Assembly: GCA_020137815.1 (NCBI GenBank)
Contig: CM035362.1
Span: 1,397,426-1,461,425, forward strand
Origin: Hormiphora californensis
Lineage: Eukaryota; Ctenophora; Tentaculata; Cydippida; Pleurobrachiidae
Length of the DNA: 64,000 bases
Direction of reading: 5' to 3'
The stretch's first letter is position 1; each line of letters starts with the position of its first letter. Under the pieces are notes generated by a model that was not told the origin of the DNA, did no database searches, and saw nothing but the letters and a program-made list of their open reading frames with translations. The translations under genes were made by a program, and so were the position numbers. Below, piece after piece: positions 47,245 through 58,871 of the stretch.

Positions 47245-50200
47245 ATGAATGTCGGGGAGGCGTTATTGGGGGACACCCTGCAAAACACACCCTACCACCT
47301 TCTCCCTCCCTGCACACATCAGTATAAAGGTGAGATCAGCAGTCAAGTAGAGCGGTTCGTAAAGGTCACGTGACATAGGTTATATCGCTCCCTTCCCTAT
47401 TCGTGTTCTTCCACCCATAATTGATATCCTGATCTTATTCCTCAAGGTGGTGCTCGGTACTATGGGGAGATATTTGATTTTAAAAGACAGGGACGTGGTG
47501 TCATGACTTACCCGGACGGTGACTTTTATGAGGGTAAGTATTAGTGAATTCTTGTCAGGGGGAATATGATATACAGCTGGGTGATAGAATCCTGAAATAA
47601 ATATCAACCCCATAACATTAGTAGTCTCTTGAAAACACCCACATTACTGGTATTGGCACTGTTTCAGGTCACTTTGAGGCAGGTGTAAAGGATGGATGTG
47701 GAACTCAGAAGTGGTTGGATGGTAGTGTATACACTGGTCCATTCAGACAGGGCCGCCGACATGGCACTGGAACACATCAGTGGCCCTCTGGAGAGGTGCG
47801 TGTGACATTTTGACCCTAGAGTTATGTGGATAACAATTAGACATGGGTATAACAAATGGTTCTTTGTAAAAACAAGTACATAATGAGAGGGAGAATGCTA
47901 GATAGCGGACAGCTCACTTCCTGTACTATTCATGTGTAGTACAGTGGCGTACAGTGTGTATCTAGTCCCCCCCCCCTTAACTTGGGGATCCCCCTCTCTC
48001 TCTCACACAATAACACCAAACAGTAAAGTCCATTTTTATTCAACTGTTCACCCCTCAACTTGTGTGCGTGCGATATTTTAATTTACGCTGTGCGCGCTAC
48101 ACGTTAACATGTGATAAACGCACAAAAAATTCCACGCACGACTTTGGGGGGTGAACAGTTGAAAAAAAAATGGAGTATACCCGCCACTTACAGTCTTCCA
48201 CAGTCTTCCACAGAACTCATATCACGTGTGTATCTTGTATTGTCCATGAAATAACCATGTACAGTATAGTTTGTTGAGGCGATGTTCACAGAATGGTTTA
48301 AAATTCTTACAGTACTCGCATGCAAAACGAGAAAACTTTTTCTATACGTCAACCGCATTGCGTGTACATGTGTCTTAATTTCACACTTTTAACTGTCCAT
48401 AAATCTTGAAAACCAAGAAAAACAAACTGTTTATCAAGTTAATTAGTTAGCTTTTTGAGGTTTGAGAACACAGCCAACTCAACTTCACAGGTGTTTGAGG
48501 GAGAGTTTGTGGAAGATGAGAGATGTGGTAAGGGCAGCTATACCTGGCCTAGTGGAGATCGCTTTGAGGGAGAGTTTGGGGCTGATCTCAAGAATGGAGG
48601 TGGCACTTTCTACTTTGCTAACGGGGACATATTCAAGGTAATCTCCTCATCACGACTTGCCCGGCCGTGAAGGAGGTATAGAACTCTCATCAGAGTCTCA
48701 AATCGTTCTGACAGATGCTCACTCCCCCTGCAGTCACCATGACCCTACACACTTCTTATCTGTAGTTCACCTGTCGACAACTTGTTAGTAACGTGTTTCT
48801 CTCCCACCCTCCCAGTTGTCAAATCTGAAATCAGCCAGGGACCTCGGGGTTTTGAAGAATTCTAGTTCTTTTTATTGACACATCTTTCGATCAAATAATG
48901 TTCATACCTGTTCCATTTAATCACTGTTATTCTGAACTAGAAAGCAGTGTCTGATACACGTACACTATAATGATTTTTACCAATAAGGCGTAATTGCCTG
49001 GAAATTACTCGGTACAATTCCACGGAAGCCGAGTTGAAAAGTTGTAGCAATTGGCTCTACACAATGCCTTCCCCGACCTCATTCTCCTACCCTCAGGCTG
49101 TGTTCATTTAGAACTAAAACATGATTATAGATCCCCTCTCTCTCTATTTCTCTCTCTCTGATTCATCACCTCTCCAATGCCTAGCCTGGTTCGAAAACTT
49201 TGTGCTATATCACTGCCTAATACATTTCCAATTCCACCTGACCCACTCCCAATTCCGCCTAACCCACTTTCAACTCCACCCAACCCACTCCCAATTCCAC
49301 GTAACCCACTTTCAACTCCACCTAACCCACTTCCAACTCCACCTAACCCACTTCCAACTCCACCTAACCCACTTCCAATTCCACCTAACCCACTTCCAAC
49401 TCCACCTAACCCACTTCCAACTCCTTCTAACCCACTTCCAACTCCACCTAACCCACTTCCAATTCCACCTAACCCACTTCCAACTCCACCTAACCCACTT
49501 CCAACTCCACCTAACCCACTTCCAATTCCGCCTAACCCATTCCCCCCACTTCCTAGGGTGGTTATAAAGACGATGAGAGGAATGGTGAGGGGTCCATGCG
49601 GTACTCCACCAAGACAGAGGACAGGGGTAGTTGGAGAGGGTGTAGTTTAGTGAAACTGTGCAACTCAGTTCTACCTGCATCTCTTCTGGATATTGAGACT
49701 CCCAGTCCAGGTATACAATCAACCTCCCCTGTCCAGGTAAATTTTTAATAAACCTTCCCCCTCTTTTTAATTTGACACATCTTCTTGACGCTGCTGTCAG
49801 CTTTCTGTCTGCAGCAGTCAGTTTTCTGCAGACAGATAGTCAGATAGTTGACAGTAAAATCTTCAACAATTTCCCCGTGTTTAGAGAACCAAAGCTTAAT
49901 TTTAATCCAAACTCCCAGGTTGTGATATGTGTGACTTGAGAGAGGTGACCAAGGGTTTCACAGTAAAAGGACGCCCCGAAAGTTCCCTGAATATGGGTGC
50001 CCTGGAGACGTCCTCCCAGGCACTTCTACTGGCTGCCCTAAAAGGTAATGATGCATGATGTGGGCCGTGAAATATGCCACTCTGTGCTACTAATATATTA
50101 TATCGCTGTTACCATACTACTGTAACAACAATTTTACCATAACGTTGCTACAACACTGCTATAACGCTAAGTACAACAATGCTATAATAATGCTACTGCT

Positions 50201-53200
50201 ATATCAATGTGTGCTATCCTGCTATCTAGGTGATAACGCTGCCTCTGTCTACCTGCTACAATACACGTGTGCTAGACCTGACGTGGCTGATTGCAATGGG
50301 TTAACTCCCCTTCATGCCGCCAGTGTAAGTGTTACCCCGAGTGTTACAACTCCCCCCCCCCTCGTTACAACTCCCCCCCTCGTTACAACTCCCGCCTCGT
50401 TACAACTCCCCCCCTCGTTACAACTCCCCCCTCGTTACAACTCCCCCCTCGTTACAACTCCCCCCTCGTTACAACTCCCCCCTCGTTACAACTCCCCCCT
50501 CGCTACAACTTCCCCCTCGTTACAACTCCCGCCTCGTTACAACTCCCCCCTCGTTACACCCCACACACATCACCATGGAAACACCCCCTTTGTGATATGT
50601 TACCCCCCACACAATATGTACCCGATATACAGCTGGACTAAGCTCTTTTGTCCCCCCCCCTCGTCAGCCTGTGTTGTCCTGATCTAGGCAGCATTCCAGG
50701 GACCTACACTGAGTTTTCCGGAATGTGACAAATAATCCCTTGAGAATTGGGTTTGGCTTCCTTGCCTTGCTCTCTCCCTCGCTCTAAAACCCCTCCACGT
50801 CGGATACAATTCAGGACCCGGCCCGGAACACACACGCTCCCAGCCTTGAAACAAACGGAATCGCTCTAACACTGATTATTACAGGTGTTCTGCAGGACCA
50901 AAGTGGTTAACATCCTCCTTGATAATGGGGCTGATGTTAACCAGTTAACAGATGCCGGTGTGTCACCCCTCGTTGCGTGCCACCTTCACCTTTACTTTAA
51001 CTCACAGTGTGGATACAACATTACCACTAGAAAAGGTAAGAGTTGTTATGTTTTGTGATGTTTTGTGATGTTTTATGATGTTTTGTGATGTTTTGTGATG
51101 TTTTAAATAGTTTACAACTAGTGTCTAGTGGTCCCGGCTCAAACAACGGACACACATGGTTGATAGTTGGGGGTACATCTCTTTTTCTCTCTCACCCCCA
51201 TCCCATCACCCCGCCCCTCTCCCCAGAGCCCTTTTTCTCCCTCCCTCCCTCTCTCAATCACCCTGCATCTCCTCCCCAGAGCCCTTGTTCTCCTCGACTA
51301 TGGAGGATGACCTTGATGGACCTATAGAACAGTTAGCTAACATGGAACACAAAGTAACGCTACCAGAAGAAGATGGAGAGGTACAGTTCTCTCTTTAGTT
51401 ACTGTAACAATCTCTCTTTAGCTCTCTCTCTCTTTCGCTCTTTAATGTAACAATCTCTCTTTAGCTCTCTCTTTATTTAATGTAACAATCTCTCTCCTTA
51501 GTGAAAGTAACAATCTCCCTTTCACAGGAGAGTAAGGAAAGTAATGTGGAGGAAATACTGGATCAGTCTCAAAGTGACATTTCACGTGTTACATCCACCA
51601 TGAGCGGTATGTATCTTGTGGTAGAAACCTAAATTTGTGATAGAAACTGGCTACTATACTGCTTTTTATCGCTGAAATTGAATCACTGACCATGGATCCC
51701 AGGACCCAGATGCTTTCTCAAACCACTCCTTTGTATCTCACATCTAACAGAATATCTTCATCCCTTCACAGAACCAGATGACGGTGGAAGCTATACCACA
51801 GTAGTTGTGTATGGAAAACGGTATTTTGTAAATGAGAAAGCAGTTCTAGAAGATCTCTCCCTCCCATCTTCCCTGACTTTACCCTCCCAAGAGGAGCTAA
51901 GGGCTACTATTAAACTATTGCTAAAACGAGGTTAGGGGAGGATGATTAGGGGTTTTATCATTGCTTGGGGTAGTATCGAGGTTGTTTCTGAGTTCAGAGT
52001 GACATTCCGGCAAGTTGAATTAGTATTTGATGATACTATGCTAATAATGGGGGGAAGGGATGAATATAGAATCTTTGATCTAATGACTCCCACATGTTGA
52101 TCTATCACTTTTCTACCCAATACCCAGGTGCTGACCCTAAGTTGGGTAGTGTACCTGTTCCTGCTTTGATACTGGCTATATTGGCACACGATGTTGAGGC
52201 CGTCCAACTGTTGCTGCAATCCGGTGCTGACCCAACTGCCCCACTAGGTACTTGCTGCACTCGTAATTTACCGGGGGAGGGGGTGATTTGGGTCTTCTAA
52301 ATCGAGCGCTCTGTGAGGGTTCGGTAGATCAAGTCGTCTGTAGCTGCAGAGTTGAATCTAATTCACCCATAACATGCATAATCATGTTTATTATCTTTGC
52401 ACGGAATCGTTCCAATCCCCACACCACACTAGGTAAGAAGTACGGCCACAAGAGTCCACTACACGTAGCAGCCGGTCTAACAGGACCTGGAGCCCCCGTT
52501 ATCGTCTCCCTACTACTGGATAGGGGAGCCAACCCTAATGTCCGGGATGCCCTCTCTTTCTCAAGAAGTGGGGCCATTCAGTGGAAACTGGCTGAGGATA
52601 GAGATGAGTAAGTGGTGAAATTATTACTTATTATTAGTAATTCAGTCGCTTTTAGTTCTGTGTTGAGAATGAAATACTGGGGAAATATTCAAATATTTCC
52701 AGCACGAAACATATTCTATCGTGCAACAATATGTTTTGATCCACCTCCAATCAATAGGAAGATCTTTGTCTCTTTTGCTTGCTGGCCAATTTAACCTAAT
52801 TAGACACTTACTTCTACACAAGTTCGGGGTCTGCCATATATGGAATAATTCGGTCTGGAAGCTGTCTATATGTTTTCTTTATGGATCCCGTTTCAACTTT
52901 CAGTTTTGCTCGAACCTATCTATCTGCTACCAAAATATTCCCATATTTTATGCTTATTTTGCTCTAGTACATTACATGCCTCTCTCTAGTATTTACAGGC
53001 ATCAATGCGTGTCAAATTACAAAGTGAGCCAGGAAGACGTCATTAGTTATGTGGGGCAGTTCATCATTGTGTCGATATCGATATCGAACGGTGCAGTAAT
53101 GCTTGTCAAAACAAAGACTAACTTTTGATAGTTTAGAGTCTAAATGACCTGTGACATAATAATTATGCATATGATATTTTGGCGCGGGAAAGTTTCCTCC

Positions 53201-55108
53201 GTTGCTATGGCCACGGGGCGATATTTTACTGATGAAAGTACACAACCTTCATTCCTTTGTTCGCGCCGCGCGCGCGTGGAGTTTGTAAAGTTTAATTTCT
53301 TGAAATCCCATTTCTTGTCCGACAAAAAAAGAGGTTTCAAGAAAAGACAGTTTTCGGGCCACACCTTGTTGGTCCAACCCCTCTAACTCCCCCTACCCTC
53401 CTAGAAACGGCAACTCTCTGGGTACGACCCCCCTCCAAGTGGCCTGTTCAATGGACAAAGACAACACAAGTAGCACTGAAGTTATCAAACTATTGTTAGC
53501 ACACGGTGGGGATACTAATGTGGTATGCTCAGGTCACTCACCCCTTACTCTGGCTATATACAGTGGAAACGATTCAGGTATGTCTCCATTTGTGTAGCTC
53601 GTAAATAAATGCAGGCGGATGTAGTGAGATCCTGAGTTTTGGTTTGGTCTATAGTTTAGGTTTGTTCATCTTTCTCTATCCAATGTCACCTTTTCAATTT
53701 CGCTGGAGCTACCTCTAACCCATTCTACTTTTCAGCTCTGGACCTGCTTCTAGAAAATGGTGCCAACCCATCTTTACCTCTCGGGGCACCCATCGGATCG
53801 GCCCTCTGCGCTGCTGTGGATACGACCTGTGAAGGCCGGAGGTCTAACGAACAGCGACTAAGTAAGCATATGACCATATTTGGTGTTTACCTAATATGGA
53901 GTTATATTCACACATATCCTCTACTACAGATGTGATCAACTTGCTGATGAAGCAGGGAGGGGACATCATGGCACTAGTTCCTGTGGGAAAGAGCGGAAAA
54001 CACCAGGGGACCGCTGTGGACTATGCAATGCATGTTTTTTATCAGGTTAGTTAGTTGGACATGTGTTTATTTGTCAACAACGTCCCCGGCCCCCGCAAGT
54101 ATAATTCTTCATATACCCTGACCCCTCCCTCTCTTTCTCCTAGGATAAACGAATAGCCCACACCCCCGTTCCACGCTCTCTCCCCCGCTGAACGGGATAT
54201 TTACATGGCCCGGACCAACCTACTAAACTACATGGCCACCCTGTTAAGAGAGGAGGTACAGAAGAGGGAGAGTGATGCTAGGGCAGCTGCTGGAGATGAG
54301 GATGGGAAAAAGAAACCGAAAGCGCTCTTCAAATACTGTTATGAGTGCGGGAGAAGTGCAGGTATGAAGTTGAGTAGGAAGGGGGGGGGGGGCAGGAATC
54401 GAAGACACCTCACACTCAGGCCGCTACGGCAAGGGAGGGGTAACTTCTTTACTAAGGGGCAGGGGGGGTAATCAATCATCATTGAGATTTCAGTGGTTTC
54501 GGCAGAGCCTCGATATTGCCCTACAACATATTACAGTCCATGTTATTCTATTATATAATAATTCCACAATATTTAACCACATTATTCCTAGGTGTAAAGT
54601 TGACCCAGTGTACCCGATGTTACACCGTCTCCTTCTGTTCCCAACGGTGTAAGCTAAAAGCATGGACTAGTCGACACAGACGGGAGTGCATTAAGATTGA
54701 AAATAAACAGAAGTCGGAGAAGAAAGAGCAGCCTAAACTGCCGCCCATCACCCAGAAGAAAACGGTGAAGATCGAAAAAGAAGGGAAGCAAGGTGAGAAA
54801 AAGAGGGTGAAATTATATCTGAAATCTTCATTCCCCCTAGTCGACATTTGTCGATTTGTTGTGGTCCATGATTTGTAATTTATCTAGACATTTCCGTTGT
54901 TTCTCCATTATTAATTGTGCCCCATTCTCACCCCACACTATCTGCAGAACGAGAAGATAAAAAGGGGGCAGCCGGGCCGAGCAAGGGTGGATCGATATCC
55001 AAGGAGCTGTTTGGTAACAAGGCCGGAAAGGGTGGAGTTAAAAAGGAGACTGAGTTAATCGACCACACTTTACCACGATTAGTTAACCTTCAACACAGCC
55101 AGATCTAA
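47245..55108 (+). CDS. ANKMY1: ANKMY1: MORN repeats, ankyrin repeats and C-terminal MYND zinc finger; one frameshift
   Basis: Exon 1 (47245 to about 47331, MNVGEALLGDTLQNTP) joins in phase to the first MORN exon at about 47447 (GRGVMTYPDGDFYEG). Further MORN units are at 47670 (GTGTHQWPSGE) and 48492 (GKGSYTWPSGDRFEGEF, GGGTFYFANGDIFK). Ankyrin repeats span about 50.2-54.0 kb (DNAASVYLLQYT, NGLTPLHAAS, NILLDNGADVNQ, VQLLLQSGADPTAPL, SPLHVAAGL, LLLDRGANPN, TPLQVACSMD, LDLLLENGANPS). The MYND finger is CYECGRS then CTRCYTVSFCSQRC and HRREC at 54.3-54.7 kb; the tail is Lys-rich and ends LVNLQHSQI. In the exon starting at 54144 a run of five C (54163-54167) shifts the frame to a stop at 54189-54191, while the next frame continues HALSPAERD; four C would keep it open. 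Family order matches human ANKMY1. The protein is probably ciliary, which is inferred from the family. Confidence 0.9.
48030..48173. mobile_element. 144-bp foldback element in ANKMY1 intron
   Basis: ccatttttattcaactgttc and the inverted gaacagttgaaaaaaaaatgg; interior gcgcgctacacgttaacatg. Same design as 30966-31119. Confidence 0.75.
49210..49545. repeat. 21-bp minisatellite ending at an ANKMY1 splice acceptor
   Basis: About 15 copies of aacccacttccaactccacc, pyrimidine-rich, directly before the acceptor cttcctag at 49555. Open in several frames (NPLPTPP, THFQLHL; WVRWSWK on minus), but the ANKMY1 exon begins after it. Confidence 0.85.
50340..50560. repeat. Minisatellite of ccctcgttacaactcc in an ANKMY1 intron
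   Basis: About 13 copies of a 16-18 bp unit just after the donor at 50328. Pro-Ser-Leu frames across it are repeat artefacts. Confidence 0.9.
54163..54167 (+). other. Frameshifting C-run in ANKMY1
   Basis: Five C where four would keep the family reading frame (HTP then FHALSPAERD). Upstream splice phases give the broken frame; downstream residues up to the MYND finger fit only after removing one base. Either an assembly error or a real disabling allele. Confidence 0.8.
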
Positions 55109-55225
55109 TGGAGCAGTCCTTATAAGGGCGTAACAGCCAGATCTAATGGAGCAGTCCTTATAAGGGCGTAACAGGCAGATCTAATGGAGCAGTCCTTATA
55201 AGGGCGTAACAGCCAGATCTAATGG
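55096..55225. repeat. 38-bp tandem repeat (3.4 copies) overlapping the ANKMY1 stop codon
   Basis: Unit starts cagccagatctaatgg and ends ataagggcgtaa. The last codons and stop (AGC CAG ATC TAA) lie in the first unit. Confidence 0.92.
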
Positions 55226-55733
55226 CAATTTATGAACAATGGACGTCAGATGAACTTCAAAACAGTGTCAGAGGGACTCTGTTTATTTTGTCTTTTGCTC
55301 CAAAGAGCTGTGTACTGTTATGTATACTCGTGTAAAGAACTGATTATCTAATTTATATTGCCAGATGTATAAAGTGTGAATGAGAAATGTACAGATTTAT
55401 CAGAGTCTTTGAACAATATTTAAAAACTTGAATTCCGAAACACCCAAAAATAATCGCCTTTCATTTGTTTAGTTTGGCCCAAGCTTGGGTGGATGAGAAA
55501 GTGTTGGATAGTACAGGACAGAGGGAGCCACTTGGACCAAAAACTGCATGTGTTGGTCAGGGGGAATTGGGCAACGGGCACGTTGAGCCCCTCTCACTTT
55601 AATAAAAGCCGTGCAGGGTTGCGCACATGAGCCGCAGCATCGCGCCGGAAGTCTTATCTTAATTGCACCGCGCGTTCCATACATGTCGACCTGATGATAG
55701 TGACCTTATCAGTGATCAGGTACATTAACTGTA

Positions 55734-55829
55734 TCATCGGACCCCGACACTCGACAGGGGCAGCTCTGGCCGGGTGTCCAGGTGGCCATGGGGTGCTCGG
55801 GGGAAGTTTATCCTCCCGGTGTCCGACTG
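55734..55829. mobile_element. Mini mariner-like remnant, about 96 bp
   Basis: tcatcggaccccgac at one end and gtgtccgactg at the other, each next to TA; resembles the ends of the elements at 18490 and 25441. The stretch 55840-57047 shows no gene I can support. Confidence 0.6.
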
Positions 55830-57047
55830 TATCACCGGAATGAGCTCATTCGTGATAGTACAGCTGAACATTGTGGTGCCCAATTGATCCATTGATCCAG
55901 ATAACAATCTGACTGCCATGACCGATTTCGGCGTAAAATGAACTACGAAACGACAACAGTCTAACAAAAGGGAAAGTAACTAGAAACGAAGATTTTTTTT
56001 CAAGTTAAAATAAAAACCCTTTTCCATGCAGATGAGAAATACTATATTATATTCCTTGATCCTCACAGTTTAAATGAACAGACTTCACGGATGGTCAATA
56101 ATATCCCATATCTTCAAAATTCTCAAAATAAAGCTAAGAAATCAGGTGTCTTTAGCAGTCTCAAAACAGCCCGAATAAAAAACCCTTCACTTTCCTTCCT
56201 CCTCTTCTCGGAATGGGTATTGGGCAATCATATCCGTTGCCATGCTACGCAGTCTGTCGTTTGGGCTTGCTTTAGCTCACAGTACCGGGCCTGGGAAAAT
56301 GTCAAGAAATTCGTATCAGCGAGGAGTTGTCAGCGTCTTTGGATTCCGTGCACCAGGTTTTATCGTATATGAAAATAGAAAATGGTTAGAATCCCAATTA
56401 ATTTATCTAACTGAAATAGGTTATTTCCATGTACGGTGCTATTTCATGGTGATTTTGCCAGTACACAACATGCATACCCCAGCGGTATTTATGTACTATA
56501 CAAATTGTAAACCATTCCCTCGGCTGATTTTATTATACCCCAGCAGCTGTATATCCTTTGCAATATGCCGACCATATAACGTAGCATGACCTGCAATATC
56601 AATTACAGTAGCCCAATTTAAACCCCAGCATTATGACTGTGTTGTTCTTCACTAATATTTCTTGTGGTAAACTCCGTGATGCAATATAGAGTGGGGTACT
56701 GGGCTGACCTAATTCTTAGCAGACAGCCTCTCTCTCAGTAGCTATACCCACAGTGAAGACTGTTATATTGTTGTCTGTATGTTTTTTGTCTGTCAAAAAG
56801 GCGTCTAGTTCTGCTTCTGAGATATGTATCCGCTGATCTGTACATATATTTAGTCATGACTAGTCAGTAGTAAGCCCTTGTTAGGCACCACCAAACAGAA
56901 GTCAGATTAGCCATCGTTTAGTACCTACTACCTATAGACAATGGTCAACCAGCATTTATGAGACATTTTTTATGGACAATGTTTCTCCATGTTTGCTTGT
57001 TTTTCGACTGTCAGTAGTGTCTGACTGTGGTCTGGAAACCACCTACT

Positions 57048-58541
57048 GCACACGGTGTCCCTTAAGGAGGTTAAACCTCGGCTAGAATAAGTTTTTTGGA
57101 GACCGGACCTAGGTTACGTATTTTTGACCGAGGAATCCGAAAAACATAAAATTAAAATCGAAAACGTAGCGGTTTTTGCGTAAAACGGCAAAAACTGTCA
57201 TTTTTCAGCGATTTTCGACTTTTTACGCTTTCTAGAGATTTAAAAAGTATTTCTTTACAAGATATGATCTTGTGCTTCTAGACTAATAAAATACAATCGA
57301 TTTGCTACAAATTGGTCCCGGGTTTGTGTGATTTGGTCAAAAGCTCTCTTTACTGTGGCCCATCAAAGATGGCCACTCTGCAAATATGTATTTGGCTCCT
57401 GTGGCTGCAGATGTAAACCAAAAGAAGATTTATTATACACTAAAATTTGCGTCTTCTCAAGGCGAACAACCTGGTTTTTACGGCATTCCATTTCATGCAG
57501 GCGTTGAGGAGTTACAGCTGAAAAACTGGTACAGTGGATTTTGGAAATACCCCTACTTCAACAAACCCTAATCCAGATAAGATTTCGAAAAATATACATC
57601 TGCATACATGAAAATGAAGCTCAGGCAAATGCCAACGTGATGCAAAAAACGGGAAGTGTCTAACTTATTTCGTTTAGAAGCTATAGCCAAAGTAAAAGTG
57701 CTTATATTTGCCTTGAAAACACCCTCTAAAAACCATACTTTTGGACAATTTCTGACAATTTCAAACAAATTCTGTCCACAGGGGGCTAAGTTGGTGCACT
57801 GGAGGTGACATTTTATTCGTATTGCATTTTTAGACAGATTTGCTGTTTTTCAGGGCTTTTAGAGGGTGTTTTCAAGGCAAATATAAGCACTTTTACTTTG
57901 GCTATAGCTTCTAAACGAAATAAGTTAGACACTTCCCGTTTTTTGCATCACGTTGGCATTTGCCTGAGCTTCATTTTCATGTATGCAGATGTATATTTTT
58001 CGAAATCTTATCTGGATTAGAGTTTGTTGAAGTAGGGGTATTTCCAAAATCCACTGTACCAGTTTTTCAGCTGTAACTCCTCAACGCCTGCATGAAATGG
58101 AATGCCGTAAAAACCAGGTTGTTCGCCTTGAGAAGACGCAAATTTTAGTGTATAATAAATCTTCTTTTGGTTTACATCTGCAGCCACAGGAGCCAAATAC
58201 ATATTTGCAGAGTGGCCATCTTTGATGGGCCACAGTAAAGAGAGCTTTTGACCAAATCACACAAACCCGGGACCAATTTGTAGCAAATCGATTGTATTTT
58301 ATTAGTCTAGAAGCACGAGATCATATCTTGTAAGGAAATACTTTTTAAATCTCTAGAAAGCGTAAAAAGTCGAAAATCGCTGAAAAATGACAGTTTTTGC
58401 CGTTTTACGCAAAAACCGCTACGTTTTCGATTTTAATTTTATGTTTTTCGGATTCCTCGGTCAAAAATACGTAACCTAGGTCCGGTCTCCAAAAAACTTA
58501 TTCTAGCCGAGGTTTCACCTCCTTAAGGGACACCGTGTGCA
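57048..58541. mobile_element. 1.49-kb near-perfect giant palindrome (681-bp arms)
   Basis: Left arm 57048-57728 begins tgcacacggtgtcccttaag; right arm 57861-58541 is its reverse complement with only a few differences. A 132-bp spacer separates them. Both arms encode the same peptide frames (for example FYGIPFHAGVEELQLKNWYS), which are mirror images and not independent genes. No transposase motif is recognised. Confidence 0.9.
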
Positions 58542-58682
58542 CGGAGCTTTTCTGAATCACATTTTCGAGACGAATCCAACGCAACCGGAATTAGCTTTCT
58601 ATCTTATCGGGAAGTTTGGGCTTGAGCATCTTCATTTTTGGTCATTTTTCGGTGCGCGAGCCAGACCACAGTCAGACCCTAA

Positions 58683-58770
58683 CTGTCAGGCCAATGCTCT
58701 GAGCACATTTCTCGCGCACATTTGAAATGAGAATAGGATCAGGCCAATATGCTCTGACAATTTTTCGTTC
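58683..58770. mobile_element. tcaggccaatgctctgacc family, copy 2
   Basis: tgtcaggccaatgctctgag ... aggccaatatgctctgac; lies between the giant palindrome and the start of the unrecognised gene, so possibly in its promoter. Confidence 0.65.
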
Positions 58771-58871
58771 TATTTGAAGGGTAGGCGAAGCAGCACTCTG
58801 CATTATCTCTCCATGTGATTCATTACATGTGATTCATTACATATTTCTCCAAACCCATACCAGCTATAACC

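Noticed and set aside
49121-49722. Three overlapping frames of 136-157 codons (NPLPTPP, LTHFQLH, WVRWSWK)
   Set aside because: 21-bp intronic minisatellite; only the part after 49556 belongs to ANKMY1.
50145-50687. 180-codon Pro-rich frame
   Set aside because: Runs from an ankyrin exon through the donor at 50329 into a minisatellite.
56091-56589. Frames of 93 and 115 codons
   Set aside because: No known motif, no matching splice neighbours and AT-rich composition; not supportable as a gene.
57386-58202. Matching 61- and 66/71-codon frames on both strands
   Set aside because: They are the two arms of the giant palindrome, with no known domain or splice context.
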